Origin: Romanomermis culicivorax
Lineage: Eukaryota; Nematoda; Enoplea; Mermithida; Mermithidae
Assembly (NCBI GenBank): GCA_963922205.1
Contig: CAWUHX010000169.1
Location: 558,001-622,000 of the forward strand
DNA: 64,000 nt
Reading direction: 5' to 3'
Below, piece after piece: positions 1-11,911 of this stretch. The notes beneath the pieces are model-generated. The model did no database searches. It was not told where the DNA came from and worked only from the letters and a program-made list of their open reading frames with translations. Positions within the stretch are counted from its first letter, which is position 1; each line of letters begins with the position of its first letter. Position numbers and translations under genes: made by a program.

Positions 1-1062
1 GACATCTTGTGCCCTCCGGTCGTAGGACCGTGCATAGGCCTCCTGTGCTTTCTCAATCCGACTCTGGATTAAGGTTAACCCATTCGTGAAATGACGTTTG
101 ACCTCCATATCAAATGAGGAAACATTAATGATATGGGCCGGAGGGTTGAATGAGAGCCCGGCATCAACAGGGAGCATGGGTGTTCGACCATACATGAGTT
201 CAAAGGGGGAGTACCCTGTTGACTCATTCATGCTGATATTGATGGCAAACACAGCGTATGGTAGGTGTTCATCCCAATCTGTATGTCCGTGGTGAACATA
301 CATATGTAGCCGTGTGGCTAGTGTCTGATTAGCTCTTTCCACCTCGCGGTTGGTCATAGGATGATAGGCGGTAGAGTGGATCTTCTTCGTTGAACAGATC
401 GCAGTGATCTCAGTCATCAGTTTTGATGTGAAATCAGTGCCACGATCGGACTGAAGAATCCGCAGTGCCCTGTGCCCGCAGACAATTTGCGTTACAAACA
501 GTCGGGCTATGGTGTGCACAGTGATATCCGGAGTAGCAAAAGCCTCCACCCATTTCGTAAAGTAGTTGATGAAGACTACGATGAAACAATTGCCAGCTTC
601 GCTAGTGGTCATTGGCCCCATACAGTCGACACCTACCGGATGAAACGGTCCTGTGATGGTGATGGGTTTCAGGGTCACAGTGATTTTCTGTCGAGCGGGC
701 TTATTCCATTGGCAAAGATCACACTGCTGACAGAAGGACTTGACATCCCGACTGAGGGAAGGCCAGTGGTATCTGCGAGCAATGAGCCGCGCAGTACGTT
801 TAGCACCAAAGTGTCCAGCTAAGATGTCATCATGATGAGCCCGGATAATGGTAGTAACCATGGATCTGGGTATGACAATCTTGTTAGACTCACCTGTCCA
901 TTTCTGAAGAACGTTATCCAACAGATGGTAGCCTCGCACATCATTCTGGTCGCCCAGGGGCTTAAGAGAGCAAATGATGTCGGCTAATTCTGGATCCTCC
1001 AGCTGAGCAGCGAGAAGGTCGGGGTGCTGCGCACCAACCGATATCTCGGCATAAGTCTCTGA
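1..1062 (-). CDS. Integrase, copy A (partial at window edge, open frame)
   Basis: I read the minus strand frame from 1062 to 1 and found no stop codon. In order it shows an H2C2-type zinc-binding region, the catalytic core with the three acidic residues expected of a DDE integrase (VDCMG near 630, SDRGTDF near 440, VERANQ near 330), and the start of the C-terminal domain. The frame is closed upstream by a TGA at 1063-1065 where copy B has CGA. There is no independent start, so this is the 3' part of pol rather than a separate gene. It is more intact than copy B's integrase, which carries a one-base deletion between the second Asp and the Glu. Confidence 0.8.
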
Positions 1063-2922
1063 TCATACTGGGCGCTCCGCGCCAGCAGCGATCGATGCTG
1101 AAATACTTGATCGCGCCAGGTGCTGCACACCATCGGTCAAAGTTCTCGATCTCGCCAGGTGCTGCACACCATCGGTGATCATCATAATATGTCCCTCAGG
1201 TCTGTAAAGGGGAGTATCATCAATACTCTGACCGGTGAGGGAGTTAGGATCCGGCAGGTGTGATAATGCATCAGCATTACCATTAGACTGACCTTTTCGG
1301 GGCGGAATTGTCAGTTTGAATTCGGCGAGCCCCAGTCCCCATTGAGTGATCCAAGCAGAGGGGTTAGGCTTCTCCAACACTGCTTTGACCGCTGTATGGT
1401 CAGTCTGAACGAAATGGACAACAGAGAGAGTTTCCAGTTCGGTAATGGAATAGTTTTTCTCGGCCACTGTTAACCCTCGGCTGGCGTACGAGACAGGATG
1501 GTCGTATCCAAATTCGTCTAACTGGCTTAGAACCACTCCTATCCCTGAAATACTTGCATCAGTCTGAAGGATAAAGGATTTGGAGAAGTCCGGATGGTGC
1601 AGGATAGGAGGGTTGGTCAGCAATCGGCGGAGTTCGTCGAACGCCTCCTGCTGAGGTTTTGACCACTGGAAAGTGATTTCCTTCCGTAAGAGCTTGGTTA
1701 GTGGCTCGCTGAGCCGGGCACAACCAGGGATGAAACGCCTCTAGTAAGACACGAGGCCGAGGAAGGACTTGATGTCTTTGGCGTTTTGTGGAATGGGTAG
1801 ATTTTGGACGGCGGCCAGCTTGACTTTGTCCGGTTCTAAGCTGCTCTGTGAGATGCGATAGCCTAGGTACTCTACCTCCGAGTGCGAGAATTTGCACTTG
1901 CTCAGTCTGAGCTTCATTCCACCCTGGCCAAGACGGGCAAACACATCTGCCAGGCACTCAAGCATTTGGGTGTAAGAGTTCCCGAACACCAAAATGTCAT
2001 CGAGATAGGTCAGAACCGTGCACCATTGGATTCCTGTAAGGAGAAGGTCCATGAGGCGTTGAAATGTCCCTGGTGCGTTGCACAGACCGAAAGGCAAAAA
2101 GCTGAATTACTAAAGTCCAATGGGCGTGTTGAATGCCGTCTTTTCTTTATCTGCCTCGGCAATCCGGATTGACCAATAAGCATTAGCCTGATCAAGGGTA
2201 GTGAAGTACTTCATGCCCTTGAGTGTGTCAAGGATGTAATCTATTTGTGGGAGAGGATAGACATCCTTTTTCGTGACCTCGTTAAGACCATGAAAATCAA
2301 CACACATACGGTGAGAACCGTTTTTCTTGCGCACCAGGACAGTATTAGTAGCCCACGGTGACGTGCTCGGCCGGATAATACCTTTCTCCTGGAGTACCTT
2401 GACCTCCTGCATGATGAGATCCTTTTCCTTAGGTGAGGACCGGTAAGGGAATCGGCGGACTGGGCGGGCATCGCCCCTGCTGATTTCGTGCTGGACGAGA
2501 TCAGTGGAACCTGTGTCCTTTTCATCAAGAGCATAAAGGTCGGTGTATGCAACCAGTAGGTCGAGTAATGCTGCCCGGTCCCAAGGGGAGATATCTGGTG
2601 AAATTACAGCATTGGCCTCGACCCATTGACAATCGTAGACGGTGTCTGAGTTGACCGGTGATCCCTGTGAGGGCTCACTACGCATCTGCACATGACCGAT
2701 GGTCATGTGTGGGTAGAGAACCACAGAATGAGTATTCGGGTTAACTACTTGAAGTGGTATGCAACCCTTGGTCACGCTACTCACGCTCCTAGCAAAATAT
2801 ACGTTTCTGTGAGGTCCCGTTAGGTGCTTTGGGAAGAAGGCCACCTCAGGTACTTTCGTATAGATTGGCGGTACGGGTACAGTGAATCGTGTCAGGGAGC
2901 GATCCGGAGGGGTCCGGGTCAT
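1063..2922 (-). pseudogene. Reverse transcriptase-RNase H region of copy A pol, broken
   Basis: The minus-strand fragments at 2110-2922, 1741-2097 and 1063-1623 carry RT and RNase H of Ty3 type, including the YLDD active-site box near 2000 and the TDAS box of RNase H near 1550. Breaks seen by comparison with copy B are: TAG near 2110, where copy B has a Tyr codon; TAG near 1741; a 42-bp deletion near 1413 that removes 14 codons of RNase H between short ACGA repeats; and TGA at 1063. The region around 1860-1960 retains bases that copy B has lost. Confidence 0.85.
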
Positions 2923-3750
2923 TTAGAAAGGTTGACTCATCCTGTACTGTGTGTACATGGTCTGAGTGGTCCCATGGGCTCTGAGTAGCTCCTAGTGATT
3001 CAATCTCGGTGTCTGATAGTGTAGGCACGTCTGGCACCGGTGATGCTGGGGCATCTGAATCACTTGGCTCACGGAATCGGCCTTTCTCTAGCGGAACTGG
3101 AGAATTTCCAGGCGGAGGTCGAGGGCAACCTGACCCGTGCAAGGTCGATGAATGACGACTTGCCCGCCTGGAGGAAGTCCTGTATCCCCTGGTTGACCCA
3201 CGTGATGAGGCAACTGAGGAGGCCCGTGAGTGTGGCCGAGAGATGGGCGAAGCCCTGGACCGCGATCGTGATCCCGACCTGTGTGAGTTCCTTGAAAGAG
3301 AACCTGTGTTCTCCCACCAGGCGTCGATCTGGTCAATCTCTGGTGTGGTCAGGAGGAGGGGCAATTCTACTGCGTCCAGCCGACAAACATTACGTTGGTA
3401 GTAAAACATAATGTTCTTGAACTGTTCTAGGAAGTCCAGTCCGAGTATAAGGTCAACAGGTGCCCAGAAGGGAGACGTAGTCTTGCACACATGGAGATGT
3501 ATATCGATCCGTGTGTTCCGCTGGCGGTTTCCGGGCAACACGATTTCATATGGTCCCGAAAGGATGGTATGAACTTTAACCCTTGATACGGGTTAAAGTC
3601 ATGATGTTGCTGGAATGCCATGACCGCCTTCGGACTTTCTTTAGCCAAGGCCTTGTGAAGACGTTGGCTAATGATAGTGCGGGGGCAACCCGTATCAAGG
3701 AAAGCAGGAGTTTCCTTGGTATCCAACAGTACTACGAAACACGGTGTGAT
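2900..3750 (-). pseudogene. First retropepsin and SR-rich linker of copy A; second retropepsin deleted
   Basis: The block near 3640-3726 encodes the DTGC active-site loop of an aspartic protease. It is followed near 3430-3500 by the ILGLDFL box typical of the C-terminal part of retropepsins. A small deletion near 3575-3590 shifts the frame between them. An Arg/Ser-rich linker follows (about 3130-3300). At about 2900-2905 the sequence jumps directly to RT-proximal sequence. Copy B has about 570 bp here (roughly 29823-30394) that encode a second DTG protease. The lost segment is therefore a deletion in copy A or an acquisition in copy B's lineage. Confidence 0.75.
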
Positions 3751-5640
3751 TCAATTGAGCTGGGATGGCATGTCGTTTTGCACGTAGTGAAAATCAATCC
3801 AGCATTGGACTTTGCGGTAAAGACCCAATGGGGAGAAACGGCTAACAAACCAGACCTGTTTGTTCCGCAGACCGTAGCTGAGATAATGAGATACACCAAG
3901 ATAGGCTAGGTATCGGACACCGATCAGCACTGTCAGGGTAATTAGGCTGTTAAAGATCAACTGAACCAGCCCGCTCAGGACAGCATGCAAGCCCTGGACG
4001 AGGGTGTGTTGTTGACCAGTAATCACTTAGTTTGCTGACAAACGGACACCTTCCAGGGAGGCCTTGATGTCGGTTCCTACCCCTGCAAAAGCCTGATAGA
4101 TGGCGTGTGGTTGCAGGGATAGACCAGCGGTAAAGTTTACCAGCCGGTTTAGTACCGCTTCAATTTGCTCAGTCTTGTAAACGTACTGTTTAAAGAAGGC
4201 AAAGTTTGAAGGGGTCATCGCCAACTGGTCATGGAAGAGCGCTGATGGATCAAAGTGAGTGATGTTGAAACGCTGCTTCCAGAAGAGTTCCAGTGGGATG
4301 TGGCTCACATGGACCGTGCCAGACTCAGTAAACCAGCCCGAGCGATTTCAGAAAATCCCTGTAAAGTGGTGATGACACGGCACAATTGGGCTAGATTTGA
4401 TGAGATCTGGACCACCGGGGGTGGCGAAATAGATGGTGCCGCCCACCTGTACAGGTAAGTACTTGTAGCAGACGTTCCGCACCCAGTACGAGTGGTAGAC
4501 GTAGGTGGCCTTGACCTTCTGACACAGCCATATTGTCAGTGCATGGCCTGTGAATTCCGCCGTCAGGTCATTTCTCTGGAGGAATGCCCGGGCACCCAAT
4601 GTAGGGTCGAAGCGAAGCAACTGCCAAGTCAGATCAAGATAGTGTTGAGGGTGAGAGCAGAGCTCAAGCCATGTGAACCGGAAACCATTAATTTCGGACT
4701 CCTCGATCTGCTGAGCCAGATAGTTCAGTTTGGCATTGACAGGATCCAGACGTGTGTCCTTTGCCAGCCTGAACAAGTTTTGGGTCAAATTGTCTCTCCC
4801 GTCAATGGGTAGGAGAAGACCCTGATCCATCTGGACTGTGGTGGAACGTAGTTCTGGGCACAGTTGAAGACGCAGGAGTTTCCCGGGATCTTGAGGGCAA
4901 CCTGTAGATCATCGATGATGACGTGGTTCCCTGACATGGACGCAGTGTAATTTCCCTTGGGGTGATAATGACACCGCGCCGTGAAGTTTTGTGCAGGCCA
5001 GACAATGACCCCGTCTAGGGTAGTGCACTGACCTGCAGTGGGACTGCATCCACCTACATCGCCTAAGGTGCTTAGGGCCGTAGTGCCATCCCACGAAGCC
5101 ACTTGTCCCTCCTCGATGAAGAGGTTAGTCACTGTCTTGCAGACGTCGCAGCAGCACCATTCGTACATCACTTCCAATGTTTGGTTTGTGCTATAAAAGC
5201 CAGGGCCGATTCCGACAAGTTTTTGTGAGCCAAACATTTTAGTGCGATGTGCTAGCGTGCAGGCCGCATGCGCTAGGTGCTGAGTGGTAATGACGTCTGC
5301 GGTGATGCCCCTAGAGCCAAAGAAACCAGTGTTGGTGCAGACTTTGCGGGTGCTCAATGTGCATTTCCAGGCTGTGGTTGTAATCCGGTCCGAGCTAGGG
5401 ACATACACTGTAACATTCATGCGTCGTGGACTCCATGAAGATTGCTGTGGTTTACACTCTACATATTGGGGTAATTCAAGTGGATGTCTGCTTCTTGAGA
5501 GACCACAAAATTGATACTGAGCCGCCAGTGCTGACCAACTCACCCCTAGAAACAGTGATGTTACTATGGTCAATTTTATTATCAAAGACAACTGTACAAA
5601 GGTGGTTTGTAAGTGTTCACACATTTTCACCAATCTGGCC
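3751..5640 (-). pseudogene. Membrane-glycoprotein-like (env-like) module of copy A, broken
   Basis: The minus-strand frame starts with a hydrophobic, signal-like stretch near 5560. A Cys-rich ectodomain with several N-x-S/T sites follows, and then a transmembrane segment near 3900-3970. It aligns along its length with the copy B module at 31380-33100. Breaks are a one-base deletion near 4867 that ends the upstream frame at 4785, a TGA near 4348 (CGA in copy B), a TAA near 4027 and a stop near 3751. The viral family it derives from cannot be fixed by eye. Confidence 0.7.
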
Positions 5641-5658
5641 TGATGGGCATTGTCAGAT

Positions 5659-6474
5659 TTATTCTTCGTCACTGTCAGACGAGATGGGTTCGTGACCGGG
5701 GAAATCAATGACCAACCCACCGCATGGGTGGATTTCCCCGAGGATGCCGACCTTTGGTGACTGTGGGGCGACTGCCGTTGGGAACGGTGATTCCTCAACA
5801 ATGCTGACATCCTCATTAACCGGATGTAAAGTCTCATCGACGGCCATGGGTTCGACGACGGGCGACTCAGTCGCAGCCGTCGGAGATGTCTCTTGGGCTG
5901 GCGCCTGCGATATGTTTTGGGCTGCTGCCGGCGATGTATCTTGGGCTGCTGCCGGTGGTGTTTCTTGGGCTGCTGCCGGTGGTGTAGGATCAGTTGTTGG
6001 TTCTTTTGCCGGAGGCGAGGAAGCAATAGTGACCATTTCTGTTGGTGGTGTAGCATCAACAGGTGGCGCTGCTGTCCGTGGTGTAGCGGCGACAGCAGGC
6101 AGAAGGATCCGACTGGCCTGTTTGACTGCACAGCGGACGGCATCGGCCGAAGGCGAGGATGGCTCCCCATCCAATAAGAACTTCTTGACGGGTGAGATTG
6201 TGATAGTCCCATTGGCAATAAACTCGAGTGCCCGTCAGGCGACGTTGGGTCGTAAGAGTCCCATTGATACAGGTGCCGCGAGCACCACGTCGGCAGCCGT
6301 GAGTGCTTTGACATGCGATGGCTCGTTGAGCAGAGTCCACGGCAAATGCGGGTATTTCTTGGCCAGGTCAACTGACCAGATGGCCAACATTGCGTCTTGG
6401 ATGGGCGATGGCGCTGTGAACAAGAAATCGATAGAGTCGTAGACTGAGATAGATTTCTGGTTCCTGCTCTAGGA
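5659..6474 (-). pseudogene. Gag-glycoprotein linker with two overlapping open frames, copy A
   Basis: Two minus-strand frames are readable here. One is continuous with the glycoprotein module (4785-6551 is open for 588 codons). The other encodes an Ala/Pro-rich, acidic-tailed protein in two pieces (6235-6423 and 5659-6174) that closely matches the alternative-frame product of copy B at 33146-33868. A TGA near 6234, where copy B reads CGG, breaks the alternative frame in this copy. In the first 62 codons that frame differs from copy B at about 5 residues and the other frame at about 11. This suggests that the alternative frame was the one conserved by selection. Confidence 0.6.
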
Positions 6475-8217
6475 TCACTGGAAGAAGAAGGTAGTATACC
6501 TGTCAAGTTCATCCGCTCGACCTGGTCGAGGACTTCCATAGCCCAATCCATGGGGATCGCCGGCCGGCGGTGGTCCTGGAGGGATGATGTGGGCCGGTGG
6601 CGCTGAAGACGTCACATTTGTGGCTGGAGCTGGCTCAACAGTTGTAGTTTTTGGGATGCAATACGATGCTAGGATGTTAGCGTGACCAACAAACTGCGGT
6701 GTCGTCGAGGGGTCCATGGTGACCGGCATTGCATACCTTGGTGGTGGCAGTGGTATGTCCGATACATTTATCGGTACGGGTACCTGGGCTGCTTGGACTA
6801 CTGAACATCCAATACTGATTACGCAGACAGGATAACACTGTTGTGAAGGATCTGTCAGGTGTTCAGCAAGTGCCTCGTCATCCAGATCAAGAGGATCTGG
6901 GTGAGGAGGGCCATCGGTAGCCCCAACGGCATTATTGGGACATATGGGCTGCCGATATTGGTTCCCCATCCCGTTAGGAGGGTGATAACCATTTCTCTGA
7001 TGATACACATTTGACCCCTGGGAAGAATAACCAGTATATTGGTAGTCATTCTCACCGATGTTTGCCGGATTGCGCTGCGGACAGGCAGTTGATCGGTGCA
7101 CTCGCACTTGACGACAATGAGGGCATGGCCTATCACATCGGTCCGTGGGGTGAGCACGTGTACGGCAAAAATAACAGCAACCACCGTTAGCGGTGTTGTT
7201 ACCGGGAGCAGCACCGGTGGGACGCTGGGCCCGACAGTCGGCGTCGTTATGTGTACACAGTCCGTGAAAGGAGCACGTTTGAAGGTGTGCTCCGAACGAG
7301 CGTCACCCGACGGACTGATTTGGTGTTGACGGCTGTGGAGTCAGCGTCTGCTGGATTGGCCCTGGTGCATGTTGCTGGGCCATAAGCTTCGCTATGTGGG
7401 CCGTTAGCCTGGCCATTTCCTGTTTTGAGCGGCGGACCTCATCAGCGGAGGATGATGACGTTTGAGCGTTGCTCTGACGACCATTAGCGCTTCTGTTAGG
7501 CATATTGGGATTATATCCGGCAGGTTTAGGTTCTGAAGAGAAAATGGCGTTAGATGGTGCGGTGTACCAAATCTCGTCCTGGAAGATTTGGGATTCTGCG
7601 TAACAGGCTGCCTTGAGATTCTCTTCATGAGTCGTAAACTCCCTAAACTTGATACTATCTCGGAGGACCGGTTTCAATCCACGCAGAAAGATAGGTTTGA
7701 TGATAGAATCTCTGACATCTGTCGTGAGATCTGGATACGCTACCCTGGACAGTCTCTTGACGTGCTCAAGGTAGACTATCATGGACTCAGTCAGCTTCTG
7801 CAGGCGATCTTGGATCAGCTGCTGATGCAGATCAGAGTCGCGCCCTACCGGAAAATCTTTCCGTAGAAAAGCCGTAAACTCTTCGTAGCGGGTAGGTTGT
7901 GGAGTGCCTCTGCTAAAGTCCCAGTAGGAGGCAAGAGCAGGACCCGTAAGGCATGACTCCAGAAAGGCGATTTTATACGCATGATCCATTTCGCTTACAC
8001 CCTGGAGTGTAAAGAAACGAGTAAGATGCGACATAAAATCGATGATGGACTCACCAAAAGCACCCGAGAAGGTTGGAGGGGCCATAAAGCTGGACACGGG
8101 AGGGTGCCTCCGACCATTCATGACCTCTAACTTTTGGTTGAGGGGTCCAAGAGCATTCTCAAATGCAGCCTGGACCTTGTTCTCGATTTGTGAAGGGAGA
8201 TCAGTTTCGGACTTCAT
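6475..8217 (-). pseudogene. Gag of copy A, interrupted by nonsense
   Basis: An ATG at 8215-8217 opens 304 codons of a Ty3-type Gag (retrotransposon gag domain with the PTFSG and [10 protein letters not shown] stretches). The frame ends at TGA 7303-7305, where copy B has CGA just before the zinc knuckles. The zinc-knuckle and C-terminal part lies in the following segment, in which 6475-7107 is open. The ATG aligns with codon 22 of the open frame in copy B, which supports this ATG as the true gag start in both copies. Confidence 0.85.
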
Positions 8218-11200
8218 ATCCGAGGATTTGTCCTCCCGTAAGGTGGTTAGAACAGACGTTCTTGCTCGTGAAGCAATTAAGTCAAATTGAATAGAGAGCA
8301 GCTCACTAGTCTGTACAGGCTGGGTACTTAGACGGCAGGAACGATGAGGTGTCTCTATTGTGTAAAGTGAAAGTGAGCACTACTTTTCCGAATTCGCGGC
8401 GAAAGAGCGTGTGAATTCGAAAGATGCATGCGCGACGGCATTTGTGACATGAACTTAATTCAGTTTAAGACTAGTGACCACGAAATGGAGCTAGAATGGG
8501 AACAAGATTGTAGGATGCAAGATCAGAGTACACCAGGGTGACGCAGAAGGGAATTTATCTGGTCGCCTGTGATGGATATAGGCATGGCCTGAAATATGGG
8601 GAATTGATCCCGACTGAAAGGATGTAGAGTTGGGGCCTGGACCCGGCAATTGGAATAGCCGAAAAGAGAGAGAGAGGTAAGAAGAGAGAAAAGGCGGTTT
8701 TCCTGCCGAAAAATGAGGAGATGGATAAACCGGCTCAGGAGGGATTTTTCCTGGAGGTTCAACCGTTTGTACTAGTTTACAAATCTTGGGGTGAGGCGGA
8801 CTCGTGTCCGACAAGATCCTACTCACCAGGAGTAGCGCGTAAAGTGGCATAAAGTGAAAAGGATGTGGACAACTGAAAGTGAACTTAAAAGAGAGCATTA
8901 AATAGGGACAAAACTAATTTACAAACCCAGTTATGCAAAGGGGTAGCGCAGTTAGGCAAAGGGCCTCACTGGCCAGGAGCGATTGCGATCTCTGTACAGT
9001 GTGATGGACTATACAGGAGGTTCCGTGCTGGACGACATTCGCAAATAACTTACAGCCGTGTTCAAAACAGGAGCCCGCATTCCGAACAGAACGGACACTC
9101 TCCAGGAGTATTATATACAGCTGGTGGCCGGGTTGCCAATCACTGAGATGTAATGAGGCTCGCAGGTCACACAGTGGGAGAGAGAGAGAGAGCACGGATA
9201 CCAAGGGTGCTATTCTGACACACTCAGTCAGTTAAGATGAATTTACTCTGGATGTTTTGAGGGCGCACCCGAAAACATCTAAGGGATCACGGGTACAAGG
9301 TGTCCCTGGGTGAATTATTGAGTGTAAATAACTGTGGCCAACCCAGTTATGCATTGAGGCGTACTCAATACCTTCGCTGAGGCGGACTCAATGGTGCCTA
9401 TTATATTACATGACTAACAGGGGTGGACCGCGGAGGCGGACTCTGGGTCAGTGGCGACTCTAGCGCGGACATCGTTAAGCCTGTTAACGAAGGCGTTCAA
9501 GTGAATAAAATATGACAGGGGATCCTATACACTCTAGGCCCAACCGGAGGCTGTGCCACGGTCCCTGGGGAACCACTACGGCGGGGACACTAAAGAAGAT
9601 CTATGTAAGACAGCTCGATGAGATGAAAGAGAAGGAGTGAATTTAGATAAGAAATTTACAAGAGGGCTGCTGAACCCTTGTAGACATCAGACACAGGCAG
9701 TACTGACTCTGAATGCCCGCTGTCCACACGAGTCAAGCAACCAACCCAGCTGAGGCGGAGTGTAACTCGTTCAAACCTGCAGTTAAAGCTTAAAAGCAGC
9801 CACGTGCTGATCAATAGTGCCGCTACCCGGGTGGACAACCTGATCAGTATCACGGACTAGAGAGCATCTCAGGTGGTGTATGTGTGTTGACTGATGTTTC
9901 CCAGGCATCAGTCCCAGACACACACCAACCCTTTGACAAGAGCAGCAGGTGATAGGGCCATGCGTCAACAACCACCTACGACTCAAGTGGAATACTCGAA
10001 GGACCAACAGTAACCTGGTGCTGACGTCAAAAGGTAGGGGGTATGAACCAACACATGACCTTGGTGCTGACTGCAGGTGCCTGGGATAAGAGTACCCAAG
10101 TATCATGTCGCAGTTGCAGACGCCAGGGGTAAGTGCCTAAGGCCAGCAGACCCCTGCAGTAACACGTAATGTTGCCATTGCAGATGTCAGAAATAGGATC
10201 GGGTTACCTCAATTCCTACTGCGGGAACATGATACATTGTCATTGCCCACGTCAGCAATAGGGCCCTGAAGCCAACTATCTGTATACAGTAACATGTGGT
10301 GTTGCCGTTGCTGATGTCAAAAGGTGGAACCCAGGGTCCGATACCCTAAGTCAATGACGTGAGATGCGGTTGTTGCAGACGTCAGATGTGGGATCCGTAA
10401 GACCTTTACATCTTTGAATAATGACATGTTGCGTCACTATTGCTGATGTTACAGATGGGGTGCGGGAGACCAGCCAATCCTGCTGCACTAACGTGAGCTT
10501 CAGCTATTGCAGATGTCAGGAGTCAGTACTGCAGGAGTATCAACCCAAAACAACAACACATAGTGTTGTCATTGCTGACGTCAGGAGTAGAACCCAGAGG
10601 GCTACCCACCCCTTAAAGCAACAGCAAGTGAAGCGGCTGTTGCAGACCTCAGTGGTTTTGTCCGTGAGGCTGAACCACATAACAACAACACGTAATGTTG
10701 TTGTTGCTGACATCAAAGAGCATGACCCGTAGAGTGCATGGTCCGGATGCAACAACCCCAAAATAGAAGAGAACAGACCTTACAGTAAGTAGAAAGGAAA
10801 AAGAGAGAGAGAGACTGACCTAAGGGTGTCATACTGTAGCGGTGGCATAAGAAAACAGAAATTTTTTTTTTTTTTTTTTTACTACTCGGATGACCGAAGA
10901 AGAAAAGTGGAGGAAAAAATAACAAAAAGCAGAAATTATGAGATTGGTACATACGCCTGTTAAAGGTGTAAACAGTAGGTGTAAAATTTTTGGGGCCGGA
11001 GAAGTGAGCAACTCTGACAGTTTCCGGCGAAATACAAAAATACTGTACACAATTAACAGATCGCAGCCACGTATGACGTCCAGAATCATAGGTGGAGGGT
11101 GTACTGTATCATGGGGTCATGGACCACCAAGAGTCAGGAGAGGCCGTCACCCCCTAGAATTGTGATACCAGTACCCGCGTATGGGTATACTGTAGTTACA

Positions 11201-11911
11201 GTACGGGAATGGACACAGGCGTACTGTAACTGCACCCACCCGGAGGGGTACAGTATACCACCCAATAGTAGAGGGAGGCAAAAAAAAGAGAAAAGAAAAA
11301 AATGAGGGAGTTTACAACACAGACTAAACATGTAGGAGATACAAGATTACTCAGAGGAAGAATACAGAATACTCCATATATAACTCGACTCTGGGGGCTG
11401 GACTCTGAGGGAAATTTGACTCAATGGGACAAATAACTCGACTCTGAGGACAGATAATTCGACTCTGAGGACATATAACTCGGCTCTGGGGACAAATAAC
11501 TTGACTCTGGGGGATTTATTACTCATAGGGGCGATAAACACCCATGAGATAATTATTTACACATATAGATCACATTTAGATCACTAATAAGGGCGATTTC
11601 CGTCTTACAGTAATTAAACTCGAGGTCAAGGGAAAATTTCCGACTTACAGTAATAACACTTGATTTGAAGGGGAAAATTTCCGACCTACAGTGGCGGTAA
11701 TCCAAAATAAGGGACATTCCCGACCCATTAGGCAGTATACCCAAATTTGGGGGGTCTCCCACTTATTGGATGGCTAGTACCCAATTTTAAGGGGGCTTGT
11801 TCGACTTAAAATGGGGATTGACCCAACCTGGGGGTAGTTCAGACCCAAGGGTGAAGTTTTTTACACTTAAGGGCGAAAGCCAGACTTAAGGTCGATTTTC
11901 CAGCCTGGCCA
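8218..11911 (-). other. 5' leader of copy A (non-coding, ~3.7 kb)
   Basis: No long frame with recognisable protein similarity lies between gag and the 5' LTR. The leader matches copy B's leader throughout. It contains a decayed GACGTC-type array (about 10100-10716), a run of about 20 T on the plus strand (10861-10880), tandem CTCGACTCTGGGG-like units (about 11370-11520), and units built on TTTCCGACTTACAGTAA (about 11590-11700). A primer-binding-site candidate abuts the LTR: read on the minus strand, it starts TGGCCAGGCTGG at 11911. Confidence 0.75.
10100..10716. repeat. Decayed GACGTC (CRE-like) array of copy A
   Basis: This is the counterpart of the copy B array at 37440-38140, with the same ~66-bp spacing. 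Most cores have changed by transition: GATGTC near 10181, 10314 and 10511, GACATC near 10709, GACCTC near 10646. Intact GACGTC remains near 10380 and 10579. Most changes are C to T or G to A at the CpG, as expected from deamination. Confidence 0.7.
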
